Source of the DNA: an uncultured bacterium
GTDB taxonomy: Bacteria > Hydrogenedentota > Hydrogenedentia > Hydrogenedentales > CAILVY01
Assembly: GCA_937951485.1 (NCBI GenBank)
Contig: CALEDJ010000045.1
Coordinates: forward strand, 142,310 to 206,309
Direction: 5' to 3'
DNA: 64,000 nucleotides
Below the pieces are notes generated by a model that ran no database searches, had not been told where the DNA came from, and worked only from the letters and a program-made list of their open reading frames with translations. The translations under genes were made by a program, and so were the position numbers. Below, in pieces: positions 16,344 through 25,122 of this stretch; within the stretch, counting starts at the first letter, position 1, and the number at the start of each line of letters is the position of its first letter.

Positions 16344-19232
16344 TCAACACGAGGGTTTGTCGTCCGGCGGCGCGCATTGCGCGCGGCGCGACAGCAGCCA
16401 GCACGACGCCGCAATAAGGGGCAGCACCGCAAGGCTCACCCAACTCAGCGTGGTCCAGCCCAGGTGGAGGAACTGCTGCACATTCACCGCGACCACGGCC
16501 ACCGCCGCGAGGCCGGACACAATGCAGGTGCCGCAGTGGCAGGTCACTGTGCACACGCGGGTCTTCGGGAACAGCAGCGGTTCGAGCGTCTTGATCAGGG
16601 CGGGCAGCAGCACGAGCGTGGTCGCGCCCGACAAGAACAGGATCGCCGCCATGAAGAAGCCGACGGTGATGTAGGGCACCAGGGGCGCGAGCAGCAGCGG
16701 CAGGAAGCCCACCGCGACGACGATCACGTTGCGCATGATCGCGCGGGCCGGCTCGCCGAAGACCTCGCTGTGCGCTTCGGCCCAGGTGCCCTTTTCCGCG
16801 TAGATTTCGCGCGACCGCGCGAGGAAATGGATGGCGAAATCCACCGCCAGCCCCAGCGTCAGGGCGGACAGCACCGCGACCGGCATGTCGTAGTCTTTCC
16901 CCGCAAAGCCCATCACGCCATAGATGAGCGCAATGGTGAGGGAAAGCGGAATCATGCTCAGCAGGCCCCACAGGCCGGACCGGAACAACACGATCATCAT
17001 GAGCAGCACGATGAGGAATGCGCCCAGGAAAGACTGCGCCATGCCCCAGACCATCTTGTCCTGCCAGACGACGTTGATGTAGGTCAGGCCGAACCATTCC
17101 GGTTCCAGGCCGAAGGGCGGCGGATTCTCCGTCGTGAACGCCGCAATCGCGTTCACCACGCGGTTCATGTCCTGGTTGTCGCCGCTTTTCAACTGCACCC
17201 AGATGCTGCCTTCGCGGTAGTCCGGCGTGACGAAGTGATAGAGGTCGTTGGGGCGGTGACTGCTCTCGAACGTCAGCAGACATTGCGCCACAGCGCTGGC
17301 GGTGTCGGGGATGCGGTACGCCTCGTCCGCGCCCTCGAACAACTCGCGATGCACCGTTTTCACGAGGTCGGCGATGGAATTTGTCTTGCCCACGATCGCC
17401 GTGGCCTCCAGCGCCTGCTGCATTTGCTCCAGATAACGCAGCGTCTCCGGCTGCTTATACAATTCACCACGCTGGCGTTCCACGCCGATGAACCTTGCCA
17501 GGTCTTCCCATGCATACGCCGCGTCGCCCGCCGCCGCCGCCAGGCGTTCCTCGATGAAGTCCGCCGCTTCGGCCAGGAGCGCGTCCGCATCCGCGCCGCG
17601 CGCGCCGGCGGCGTCAGCGTTCTCGCGCAGGGCCGCCGCCGCTTCCACCAGGCCGGGACTCATTCCCTCGTGATCGCGCACGAACGCTTCGAGCCGCTCC
17701 CGCATGCCCGCCAGAAAATCTTCCGCGCTTTCCGCCGCGCCGGTGGGCCGCAGCGCAAGGTAGGCCATGTAGGTGCCGCCGAAATGCTCGTTCAGCACGG
17801 TATCCGCTACGCGGATCGGGTGCGACGCCTTGAACCACTTTGTCGGGTTGTCGTTGATGACGATGGTGCTCATGCCGTAGACCGACAAGACCGCCAGCAC
17901 CGCCGCGCCGGCGAAGATCAGTTTCACGCGCCGCCAGGTGAAGCGGTCCAGCCGGCCCAGGATGCGTTCCACCGGCGTATGCGCGGCGGGTTTTTCGTCC
18001 GCTCCCGCCGCATGCACCGCGCCGAAATTCTCCAGTTTCTTCTGCGGAATGAACATGATGTAGGCGGGGATGAAGCACATGGTCAAGAACCATGCCGCGG
18101 CGATGCCAATCGCGACGAAAATGCCGAAGACCTGCACCGGTGGAATCGGCGTCAGCGACAACGAAGTGAAGCCCGCCATGGAGGTCAGTGTTGTGTAAAG
18201 CATCGGCATGAACAACGTCCGCATCACATCCGTCAGGGTTTTTCGCCGATCCTTCGTCAACTGGTAGCGTTCAAAGAATTCCGAAAGGATATGGATCGAG
18301 TCCAGCACCGCAATCGGCATGATGAAAATGGGGATCATCGAACTCATGATGTGGACGGTGTTTCCCGTGATCACCAGCAGGCCCATCGTCCAGATCACCG
18401 ACAGTATCGCCACGATCATCGGTGAGACAATCAGCACCAGTTTTCGGAAGAACACCAGCATCAGGAGGAAGATGACGAGCATCGCCAGCGGCGCCGAGAT
18501 GGCCATCTGGATGAACATCTCCACGCCGAAGGTGTCGTTCGCCACCGGCAACCCCGTGATGTGGTATTGCTCGTCGCCGTCGTAGGTCGCGATTTCCCGG
18601 CGCAACGCGGAGTACACGCGGTAACTCTGGTCCTTCGCGGTGATCGGCAGGTACAGCGAGATCATCTTGCCGCTCTCCGACACCAGCGTGCCCTTGAGGA
18701 ACGGCAGGCGCATCGCCTTGTCGCGAATCGCCAGCGCCTCCTCGCGCGTCCGGGGCGGCTCCGGCATCAGCCATTCAAAACGCACCTCGCCCAGCCCGCC
18801 CTGCTCGATGTTGTCCACCGTGGACGGCGCCAGCAATTCGCTCACCACCACCCCGTCGTACTGGGTGGGGTCGTCCCTGCGCGGCCAGCGCAGGGTCTTG
18901 GCAAATTCCGTCAGCCGGTGAATCTTCTCCAGCGAGGCCGGATTGAAGACCCCGTCCGGGTCCTTGTCGTTGACGACGCCCACCACTACGATGTCATACA
19001 GCGTGAGCGCCTTTTTCATCTGGTTGTGGAAAACGCGCACCGGCTCGTCGCTGCTGAGCATATTCTCCGGGTCCGTGTCCACCCGCAACGGCGGCAGCAT
19101 GAAAAACACGCCGGGAAACAGCGTCGGCAATGCCGCGAGCAACAACAGGACCGCCGTCATCGCGATCATCACCCCCGTCACCAGGCGCGGACGGTTCATC
19201 GAAAACTCAACCATTCGCATGCCCCGATTCAT
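16344..19232 (-). CDS. MMPL/RND-family lipid-type transporter
   Basis: The 962-residue protein has an RND layout: a first membrane helix near residue 20, a large periplasmic loop, five helices around 230-420, a second helix near 440, a second loop, and a final helix block to the C-terminus. Helix phrases include FFRKLVLIVSPMIVAILSVIW, IFIMPIAVLDSIHILSEFFERY and LSALTLGLAVDFAIHFLARS, with charged residues inside membrane segments as in proton-driven RND pumps. The family includes HpnN and MmpL proteins that move hopanoids and other lipids. Translation is coupled to the thioredoxin-like gene upstream (ATGA overlap, 19229-19232). With the LolA-like and outer-membrane proteins it suggests an inner-to-outer membrane route. 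The cargo is not deducible. Confidence 0.9.
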   Translation of the reverse strand: MNRGMRMVEFSMNRPRLVTGVMIAMTAVLLLLAALPTLFPGVFFMLPPLRVDTDPENMLSSDEPVRVFHNQMKKALTLYDIVVVGVVNDKDPDGVFNPASLEKIHRLTEFAKTLRWPRRDDPTQYDGVVVSELLAPSTVDNIEQGGLGEVRFEWLMPEPPRTREEALAIRDKAMRLPFLKGTLVSESGKMISLYLPITAKDQSYRVYSALRREIATYDGDEQYHITGLPVANDTFGVEMFIQMAISAPLAMLVIFLLMLVFFRKLVLIVSPMIVAILSVIWTMGLLVITGNTVHIMSSMIPIFIMPIAVLDSIHILSEFFERYQLTKDRRKTLTDVMRTLFMPMLYTTLTSMAGFTSLSLTPIPPVQVFGIFVAIGIAAAWFLTMCFIPAYIMFIPQKKLENFGAVHAAGADEKPAAHTPVERILGRLDRFTWRRVKLIFAGAAVLAVLSVYGMSTIVINDNPTKWFKASHPIRVADTVLNEHFGGTYMAYLALRPTGAAESAEDFLAGMRERLEAFVRDHEGMSPGLVEAAAALRENADAAGARGADADALLAEAADFIEERLAAAAGDAAYAWEDLARFIGVERQRGELYKQPETLRYLEQMQQALEATAIVGKTNSIADLVKTVHRELFEGADEAYRIPDTASAVAQCLLTFESSHRPNDLYHFVTPDYREGSIWVQLKSGDNQDMNRVVNAIAAFTTENPPPFGLEPEWFGLTYINVVWQDKMVWGMAQSFLGAFLIVLLMMIVLFRSGLWGLLSMIPLSLTIALIYGVMGFAGKDYDMPVAVLSALTLGLAVDFAIHFLARSREIYAEKGTWAEAHSEVFGEPARAIMRNVIVVAVGFLPLLLAPLVPYITVGFFMAAILFLSGATTLVLLPALIKTLEPLLFPKTRVCTVTCHCGTCIVSGLAAVAVVAVNVQQFLHLGWTTLSWVSLAVLPLIAASCWLLSRRAQCAPPDDKPSC

Positions 19233-19600
19233 AATGCGCTCCTTCCTTGTGCAATGCTTGTTTCCGAAACCGATGCGGACTTGCTCCCGTTTTTCGAGAT
19301 CCGCGCCAAGCCCCGCGTAATCGCCGCCGCAATCACCTCCGGCGGCTGCACCCCCGCCAGCCGCGCCGCCTCCGCACCGTCCGCCAATACCACCAAGGTC
19401 GGTACTTCACCCACATCATAGCGCCAAAGCATTTCCTGCGCCACCTCCGCGTCCACCCGGCGCACCCGCACCCGCCCGCCGAAATCCGCCAGCGCCCGCT
19501 CCAGGTTGCGCCGCTGCATCTCGCACTGCACGCACCACCGCGTGAAAAAGTCCAGCAATTCCAGCCGTTTGGAGGGGTGTTCGGACGATGACTGCCGCAT
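19229..19600 (-). CDS. Thioredoxin-like protein
   Basis: This 123-residue protein has a thioredoxin fold pattern with the active-site C23-V-Q-C26 (FFTRWCVQCEM) and the cis-proline segment VGEVPTLVVL at about residues 67-76. No signal peptide is seen, so it should be cytoplasmic or loosely membrane-linked. The CVQC dipeptide differs from the usual CGPC, which would alter redox potential. The first codon follows ggagg by 7 nt, and the stop overlaps the MMPL start. Residues after 105 (KNGSKSASVSETSIAQG) look like a flexible tail. Its place between a YgaP-like gene and the transporter suggests a redox role for the cluster; this is inference. Confidence 0.85.
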   Translation of the reverse strand: MRQSSSEHPSKRLELLDFFTRWCVQCEMQRRNLERALADFGGRVRVRRVDAEVAQEMLWRYDVGEVPTLVVLADGAEAARLAGVQPPEVIAAAITRGLARISKNGSKSASVSETSIAQGRSAL

Positions 19601-19612
19601 CGGGACGCCTCC

Positions 19613-19816
19613 TCACCGGGACTCGCCGCAATGGCGCATCCCGGCTTTCTCCAGCACCCACATCATTGGACACCAGTTCGTGAAGCCCGACTGAAGCAGG
19701 TTCAAGCCCACAAAAGCCGTCAGCCCCAGCCAATACGGATGGTGCGCCAGCGACAGCCCCAGGCTGCCCAGCACCACCACCCCCGCTATTGTCCGCAATG
19801 TCCGCTCAATATCCAT
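19613..19816 (-). CDS. YgaP-like two-helix membrane protein (DUF2892)
   Basis: This 67-residue protein fits the DUF2892 pattern: a short N-terminal amphipathic segment (MDIERTLRTIAG), a first helix (VVVLGSLGLSLAHH), then WLGLTAFVGLNLLQSGFTNWCPMMWVLEKAG. The TNWCPM phrase with its cysteine is characteristic of this domain. In E. coli YgaP the same domain is fused to a rhodanese. Here it stands alone and is followed 12 nt later by the thioredoxin-like gene, an analogous thiol-chemistry pairing. It has an aaggaga site and is the first gene of the minus-strand envelope cluster, so the operon promoter should lie in 19817-20255. Confidence 0.85.
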   Translation of the reverse strand: MDIERTLRTIAGVVVLGSLGLSLAHHPYWLGLTAFVGLNLLQSGFTNWCPMMWVLEKAGMRHCGESR

Positions 19817-20255
19817 TGTTGTATTCTCCTTGGTTGTTGTGCCGAAGCGTTGTCAAGGAAATTGCAAGGATTGTGCCAACGAAAGGGGAAACGGGAATAA
19901 AATTATAAGTCTATTGAAAACAACAATTTAGGATGCAGGATGGACAGCAGGCCCTCGAAAATTCGTTGCAAGACAACGTTGCATTGCATAATTCTTTGCA
20001 TTGCAACGATTCCCTGTGATGTTGCAGAGACAACAATAATATCTCTTGCCTTTTTGCTTGATGCCTTCCCTGTGCTGACCCGGGTTTTTCCCCCGCCCGG
20101 CCTGTTAAAGCGTGAACATGATGTGCTACAACGTGCTTGCTCTTTGACAGTTGGTTTTCCACCCCGGCCCGGCATGTTAAAGCGTGAACAACGTACACGC
20201 TGCCCCCCTGTCCCTGCTATCCCTGTTGTCTCTTCCTGTGCTTCAGCGCTTGCGC
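19817..20255. other. Intergenic region with duplicated segment and AT-rich hairpin
   Basis: This 439-bp gap lies upstream of the YgaP-like gene and downstream of the repeat-protein gene. Two near-identical 35-bp segments (each with a gttaaagcgtgaaca end) occur at 20084-20118 and 20154-20190. An imperfect hairpin, cgttgcattgcat / ttgcattgcaacg, spans about 19977-20008. No convincing gene was seen; frames across it look like repeat translations. It may hold the promoter for the minus-strand cluster. Confidence 0.6.
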
Positions 20256-21062
20256 CTATCGTTGGTCTATGCGGTAGCCCGGCTGGGAGTAATCCCGGAC
20301 GTTGGTGCCGGGCCGCGTGGGATAGGCCATATTCCCTTCGATTTTGAGACTGGGTTTGGAATAATCGCGGGCATTGGTGCCGGGGCGGGTGGGGTGGATC
20401 ATGTTGCCGTCAATGCGCGCGCCGGGCTGGGAGTAATCCCGGACGTTGGTTCCGGGTCGGGTCGGATAGACCTTGTCGCCATCAATCCTGAGTCCGGGCT
20501 TGGAATAATCACGCACATTGGACCCGGGGCGCGTGGGATAGATCATGTTGCCGTCCATGCGGGCGCCGGGTTGTGACCAGTCACGCACGCCGGTTCCCGG
20601 CCGAGTGGGGAAGATGTTGTCCCCTTCGATGCGATACCCCGGTTTTGAGTAGTCGCGGACGCCGGTGCCGGGGCGGGTGGGATAGATCATGTTGCCGTCC
20701 ATGCGGGCGCCGGGTTGCGATCTGTCGGGGAGGGTCGTGCCCGGCAGGGTGGGGTAGATGTGGTCGCGAACGATTTTATATCCGGGCCGGGAATAGTCCC
20801 GAATGGTTGACCCCGGCAGGGTCGGATAGACGTTGTCGCGTTCGATGCGGTATCCGGGTTTGGACATATCCCGCACGCTGCTTCCCGGCAGGGTGGGATA
20901 AACCCTGTCCCGATCAATGACATAGCCGGGTTTGGAATAATCCCTGATGGCGCTTCCGGGATGCGTCGGAAATACCATGCCCCGCTGGGCAATCGCGCCG
21001 CCCGCCAGCCAGATCGCGACCGCCACCATGCATGCCGCCCGCACACCAGGCCGTCTTTTCAT
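20256..21062 (-). CDS. Secreted protein of ten 24-residue repeats
   Basis: The start is the ATG at 21060-21062 behind a perfect aggagg. The product has 268 residues with a signal peptide (ending WLAGGAIAQ). The whole mature part is ten consecutive 24-residue units of the form (V/I)YPT(L/R)PG(S/T)xVRDYSKPGYRI-(D/E)-x-(D/N)-x. Only the last unit is shortened (YRIDQR). The aromatic, PTxPG, RD and SxPG positions are nearly invariant. Some units alternate YRIE/ARMD endings, implying two-unit duplications. I do not recognise the family. A regular fold such as a beta-solenoid or an extended periplasmic/surface spacer would fit. There is no lipobox or sortase signal. The gene is alone, divergent from the ClC gene. 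Confidence 0.85.
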   Translation of the reverse strand: MKRRPGVRAACMVAVAIWLAGGAIAQRGMVFPTHPGSAIRDYSKPGYVIDRDRVYPTLPGSSVRDMSKPGYRIERDNVYPTLPGSTIRDYSRPGYKIVRDHIYPTLPGTTLPDRSQPGARMDGNMIYPTRPGTGVRDYSKPGYRIEGDNIFPTRPGTGVRDWSQPGARMDGNMIYPTRPGSNVRDYSKPGLRIDGDKVYPTRPGTNVRDYSQPGARIDGNMIHPTRPGTNARDYSKPSLKIEGNMAYPTRPGTNVRDYSQPGYRIDQR

Positions 21063-21376
21063 TGCAGTTTCCTCCTGTTTCCGATTTTCTTGCGGTTGTT
21101 TTCTCCCGTTTGTTGAATGATACCGGCTGAGAACATTTCGCATTCCATGGGGCCCGTGAGGCGCGGCCATCGCCGAAAGGTCGCATCGCCGTGCATACCG
21201 CACGTTCTGCATGCCCGGATTCACCCACATAATCAGACGAAAGAGAACAGAAAAAATTCATTGTTCCGATGGTGCTCCGGCCCCAGCCGTTCCGTGCGCC
21301 ATGAATAACGGGTTTGCATGGAGACCACGCGCGTGGCATCATGAGGCCGGACAGGGGGAACAAACGGTCGGCGAAA
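21063..21376. other. Divergent promoter region, no gene seen
   Basis: This 314-bp gap separates the repeat-protein gene (minus) from the ClC gene (plus). It should hold both promoters. I see no repeat, hairpin or coding frame with good support. Two in-frame ATG codons (21314, 21341) precede the chosen ClC start, so part of it may be ClC coding sequence. Confidence 0.4.
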
Positions 21377-23059
21377 ATGAAAGAACCTGATACAGAAGAT
21401 AAGCGTGTGGCGCAGGATGGGTTGGATTCGGATGGGACGGAAGCGACGCGGCCTCAATCTCCGCGCCGCGATCGCGGTGCATTGCGGCCGCCGACAGACC
21501 TTCATGCGTGGCGACTCCTCCAACAGCGGCGGCGGCTGCAATTCTGGCGCGCGGGGGTGGTGGGGCTGGTGGCGGGGGGCGTGGCGGTGTTTTTCGAGCG
21601 GTCGCTCAACTGGGCGGAGGGATTGCGTTTTGAACTGCTGAGGTACCTGTACGCGGCGCATCCCACGTGGGGTTGGGTGGTGCTCCCGGTGGTGACAGGG
21701 GGTATCGGGGCCTGCATCGGATGGCTGACGGCGCGGAGTTGCCCCGAAGCGGCAGGGAGCGGTATTCCGAACGTCAAGGGCGTTCTGGCACACACGGAAA
21801 CCATGTCCTGGAAGCGTCTGTTACCGGTGAAGTTTATCGGGGGCGTGTCCTGCATCGGCAGCGGATTTTCGCTGGGTCGCGAAGGCCCGACGGTGCAGAT
21901 GGGCGCGGCGGTGGGGCAGGCGGTGGGCGGGTTACTGCGCGTGCCTGCGCAGGCGCGCCCACATCTGATTGCCTGCGGCGCGGGGGCCGGTTTGTCCGCC
22001 GCATTCAATGCGCCCCTCGCGGGATTCATCTTCACCATCGAAGAATTGCAGCGGGAATTCTCGACGCTGACCTACGGGACAGCATTGATAGCGGCCGTTG
22101 TGGCGGATATTGTGATGCGCTCGATGATGGGACACGCCCCGGCTTTTTCGATTACCGGATACGCCACCCCGCCCCTGACGGAACTGCCGCTTTTTGGGCT
22201 GGTGGGGTTGGCGGCGGGATTGCTTGGCGTGGCGTTCAATATGGCGATCCTGTGGACCAAACGCCAGAGCGACAGGCATATCCGGCTGCGCCCCTGGCAG
22301 CGGGCCGGGCTGATTGGCGTGCTGGTGGGATTGGTCGGGTGGTTTCTCCCCGAGGTGCTTGGCACCGGGCACCGTGTCGCGGAACACGTACTTCGCGGCG
22401 ACTACGCTTCATATGACATGATCGGGTTTCTGGCGCTTCTTTTTGCCGGGAAATTCGCATTGACGGTCCTGAGTTATCTCGCGGGGGTGCCGGGCGGTAT
22501 TTTCGCGCCCATGCTGCTGCTTGGAGCGGTCATCGGGCTTGCTGTGGGGCAGATGGGCTTGTTTCTGTTTTCGGACCTTGCGCCGACGCCCGCCGCCTTC
22601 GCCGTGGCGGGGATGGCGGCTTATTTCTCGGCGGTGGTGCGCGCCCCCCTCACCGGCATCGTGCTGGTCCTGGAAATGACCCATAACTATGAGCAACTCC
22701 TGCCCCTGCTGGTCGCGTGCATGATTGCCTACCTTGTGGCGGATCGGATGAATATCCGGCCCATCTATGATGCGCTGCTGCACTATTCGCTCGAACGGCG
22801 GGGTCCGGCGGCGTTGACTGCCGCCGAGCCGACACTCCAGGAATTCGTGGTGGAGCCGGAATCCTTCATGGACGGCTGCGCCATCCGCGATCTGGGGCTG
22901 CCCGAGGGCTGCCTGCTGGTGACCATTACGCGCGCCCAACAGGAAATCATCCCCCACGGCGACACCATGCTTGCGGCGGGCGACCGCATCACGGTCGTGG
23001 TGTCGGGACGACAGGGCCGCGCCTATGAACAACTGCACATGCTCAGCCGCGCATCCTAG
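21377..23059 (+). CDS. ClC-family chloride transporter with TrkA-C domain
   Basis: The protein has 560 residues from 21377; in-frame ATGs at 21314 and 21341 are possible alternatives, and none has a strong ribosome site. The ClC signatures are GSGIPNVKG (about residue 128), GREGPTVQ (about 167) and GGIFAPMLLLG. The gating glutamate in GREGP is present, which in this family is needed for Cl-/H+ exchange, so an exchanger is more likely than a channel. Around ten hydrophobic helices lie between residues 50 and 470. The last 75 residues (EFVVEPESFMDGCAIRDLGL to the end) match the RCK/TrkA-C regulatory domain. The N-terminal 50 residues are charged and probably cytoplasmic. The role is anion homeostasis or acid resistance. 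Confidence 0.93.
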   Translation: MKEPDTEDKRVAQDGLDSDGTEATRPQSPRRDRGALRPPTDLHAWRLLQQRRRLQFWRAGVVGLVAGGVAVFFERSLNWAEGLRFELLRYLYAAHPTWGWVVLPVVTGGIGACIGWLTARSCPEAAGSGIPNVKGVLAHTETMSWKRLLPVKFIGGVSCIGSGFSLGREGPTVQMGAAVGQAVGGLLRVPAQARPHLIACGAGAGLSAAFNAPLAGFIFTIEELQREFSTLTYGTALIAAVVADIVMRSMMGHAPAFSITGYATPPLTELPLFGLVGLAAGLLGVAFNMAILWTKRQSDRHIRLRPWQRAGLIGVLVGLVGWFLPEVLGTGHRVAEHVLRGDYASYDMIGFLALLFAGKFALTVLSYLAGVPGGIFAPMLLLGAVIGLAVGQMGLFLFSDLAPTPAAFAVAGMAAYFSAVVRAPLTGIVLVLEMTHNYEQLLPLLVACMIAYLVADRMNIRPIYDALLHYSLERRGPAALTAAEPTLQEFVVEPESFMDGCAIRDLGLPEGCLLVTITRAQQEIIPHGDTMLAAGDRITVVVSGRQGRAYEQLHMLSRAS

Positions 23060-23304
23060 AAAACATGTCCCAATCACTTGCTGACATTTCTTCCGGGACT
23101 GAGGAAGATCACCTCGCGTCATCTGTTGTTCGCTTTCCCGGATATTGCGTTCAGATGCATGGACGGACCACTCCAGTACGGTCCTTTTCCCGGAGTCTGT
23201 CGCAGATGATGAAAACATTGCCGAAAAACCTGTCGTCGGGGCTTGCCGAAAGCCCGGATGTTCTGCTACGCTATGGAAGCGATGACTGGTTGCGGGGACT
23301 ATAC

Positions 23305-24240
23305 ATGCGGCTCGATATTGCAGCGCAGACGGATACGGGAAGACGCAAGACCAAGAACGAAGACTACTACGGCGTGTATCGAGAAGATACGCCGGGGCTG
23401 AAGTTGTTCAAGGAAGGCGCTTTACTGGTGGTGGCCGACGGACTTGGAGGGCATATCGGCGGCGACATCGCCAGCAAATTGGCGGTGTCCATTGTCCGTG
23501 ACATTCTCAAGGAAGATCCGCCGCCCGCGCCCACCATCCACGATGAGATTGACGAACGTGATGAAGGGCCGCTGCCGCTCATGCGCGCCGCATTCGCCAA
23601 GGCCAACGACAGTATCTATCAAACCAACAAGGACCTGGTCCAGGGAAAGCGTCCGATGGGCACCACCGTGCTCGCCGCCCAGATCGAACCCCGAAAGGTC
23701 TATGTGGCCAATATCGGCGATTCCCGGTGTTACCACATCCGGGACGGTGAAATCATCGCCCGCACCGAAGACCATTCCTGGGTGGATGAGCAGGTGAAGA
23801 TGGGGTTGATGTCCAAGGCCGAGGCCGAAACCGACCGCCGCAAGAATATTGTGACCCGCTGCGTCGGCACCCATCCCGACATCACCGTGGACACCTACCG
23901 GTGGCACATCGTGCCCGGCGACATGCTGTTGCTGTGCACCGACGGCCTCGTCAATATGGTCTCCGACTCGGAAATCAAGAAGGAATTCCGCAAAGACGGC
24001 ACCGCCGCCGACATCGCGCAGCGCCTGGTCCGCCTCGCCAATGAGAACGGCGGCAAAGACAACATCACCGTCGTCGTGGCGTGCATCAGCCCGAATCCGG
24101 TGCGGCAAATCTATCTGCGTGCGCGCTCCTTTTTTCGGCGAAACCGGATCACCATCGGGTGGCTGATCTTCCTGCTCGTTTATGGCGCTGTATGCGCCGC
24201 CGCCGGTTATTTCGCGGGGCTTCGTCGTTTGTTCTTCTGA
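23305..24240 (+). CDS. PP2C-family serine/threonine phosphatase
   Basis: The start at 23305 was chosen because the protein then begins MRLDIAAQTDTGRRKTKNED, the normal PP2C N-terminus; the frame opens 240 nt upstream with sequence unlike this family. The 311-residue protein carries the metal-binding motifs: RxxNED, VVADGLGGHIGGDIAS, MGTTVLAA, IGDSRCYHI, LLCTDGLVNMV and GKDNITVVV. PP2C phosphatases hydrolyse phospho-Ser/Thr using two Mn2+ or Mg2+ ions. After residue 275 there is a basic juxtamembrane stretch and one membrane helix (ITIGWLIFLLVYGAVCAAAG), so the domain is tethered with the catalytic part in the cytoplasm. No Ser/Thr kinase is encoded in the window. The 245-bp gap upstream holds no clear gene. 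Confidence 0.92.
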   Translation: MRLDIAAQTDTGRRKTKNEDYYGVYREDTPGLKLFKEGALLVVADGLGGHIGGDIASKLAVSIVRDILKEDPPPAPTIHDEIDERDEGPLPLMRAAFAKANDSIYQTNKDLVQGKRPMGTTVLAAQIEPRKVYVANIGDSRCYHIRDGEIIARTEDHSWVDEQVKMGLMSKAEAETDRRKNIVTRCVGTHPDITVDTYRWHIVPGDMLLLCTDGLVNMVSDSEIKKEFRKDGTAADIAQRLVRLANENGGKDNITVVVACISPNPVRQIYLRARSFFRRNRITIGWLIFLLVYGAVCAAAGYFAGLRRLFF

Positions 24241-24363
24241 GTGCCGTCGGGGGCAAAGGGCGAAAGGACAAAGCGGTTTTGGAGACCCTCGGTCGAGATA
24301 GCGGATCGGCAGGGAAAAGGGCCAAAACGAGAATGGGGATCAGGGTGGGGCGTCGTTGTTTTC

Positions 24364-25119
24364 TTAGGGCAATGCGGCAGCGTAAAAGGGCAGCAGGTTG
24401 TGTCGCAAGGCTTCCACAGCGCGGCTGGCGCATTGGTGCTGTTCTTCGAGAAAACCCCGGCATTGCATGAAAAAGACTTGCTCTTCCGTGGACACGTGCG
24501 GGGCGATTCCCCGCCTCGCATCATAGACACATCGGTGCGGCTGCCGCTCTTCCGAATGCCATATGACGTCAACCCGGCGCTGTTGTCGCGGCCAGGCACC
24601 CGACATGCGCAAGAAAATCATCAGCGAGAAGCCGTTGAAAAGCATCTCCGGCACGGCATTTTCAGCGCAGACCTGCTCGCGCGCTTCTTGCAGATCATCC
24701 GCATGCAGGCTGGTGGCCAGCATGTATCCTTTTTCCTGTAAGGCGCAATAGGCGCGCAGCGGTGCGCCCCAGAGATAGGCGAAATAAGGACCGGCCCCAA
24801 TCTCATGGCAGACAAAACACCGGCGACCGTCCGAGGGCGTCGCGCTTGCCTGACGCACGACCTCCGCTGTGGCAGCGACCAGTTCCATGTCCGGCGGAAC
24901 AAGGTTGAGCAAAGCGCACATGACGGTGGTTTTCCCCGCGCCGCCGGGCCGCGCACCCACCATGAATGACGCGCCCCGCGCGATGCGGACCATCAACCAC
25001 GCCGCCAGGTCGAGGTCCAGTGTTCCCGCGTCGATCAGGTCCAGCATGGAGAGCATGCGCCCGCCGCGCTGGTTGCAACGGTCGAGTTCCCGGCAATGCC
25101 GTCGTACGGCGGCGTCCAT
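24364..25119 (-). CDS. P-loop ATPase in dehydratase cluster, function unknown
   Basis: This 251-residue protein has a Walker A motif GARPGGAGKTT at about residues 55-65. The candidate Walker B strand is RCFVCHEIG, with His-Glu rather than Asp-Glu. The phrase KGYMLATSLHADDLQEAREQV recalls the switch region of secretion-type ATPases (compare LxTSLHxND in PilT/VirB11 proteins), but the protein is much shorter and lacks their N-terminal domain. It starts 3 nt after the stop of the dehydratase-like gene, so the two are probably co-transcribed. Such an ATPase is not part of characterised 2-hydroxyacyl-CoA dehydratase systems, where the activator itself hydrolyses ATP. I do not know its role. Confidence 0.7.
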   Translation of the reverse strand: MDAAVRRHCRELDRCNQRGGRMLSMLDLIDAGTLDLDLAAWLMVRIARGASFMVGARPGGAGKTTVMCALLNLVPPDMELVAATAEVVRQASATPSDGRRCFVCHEIGAGPYFAYLWGAPLRAYCALQEKGYMLATSLHADDLQEAREQVCAENAVPEMLFNGFSLMIFLRMSGAWPRQQRRVDVIWHSEERQPHRCVYDARRGIAPHVSTEEQVFFMQCRGFLEEQHQCASRAVEALRHNLLPFYAAALP

Positions 25120-25122
25120 GCG

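Noticed and set aside
16161-18425. A 754-residue plus-strand frame opposite the MMPL transporter
   Set aside because: It is antisense to clear membrane helices; its translation is His/Arg/Gln-rich and lacks domains.
19903-20198. Two short minus-strand frames in the intergenic region before the YgaP-like gene
   Set aside because: They translate the duplicated 35-bp segments and hairpin, with no start site or composition support.
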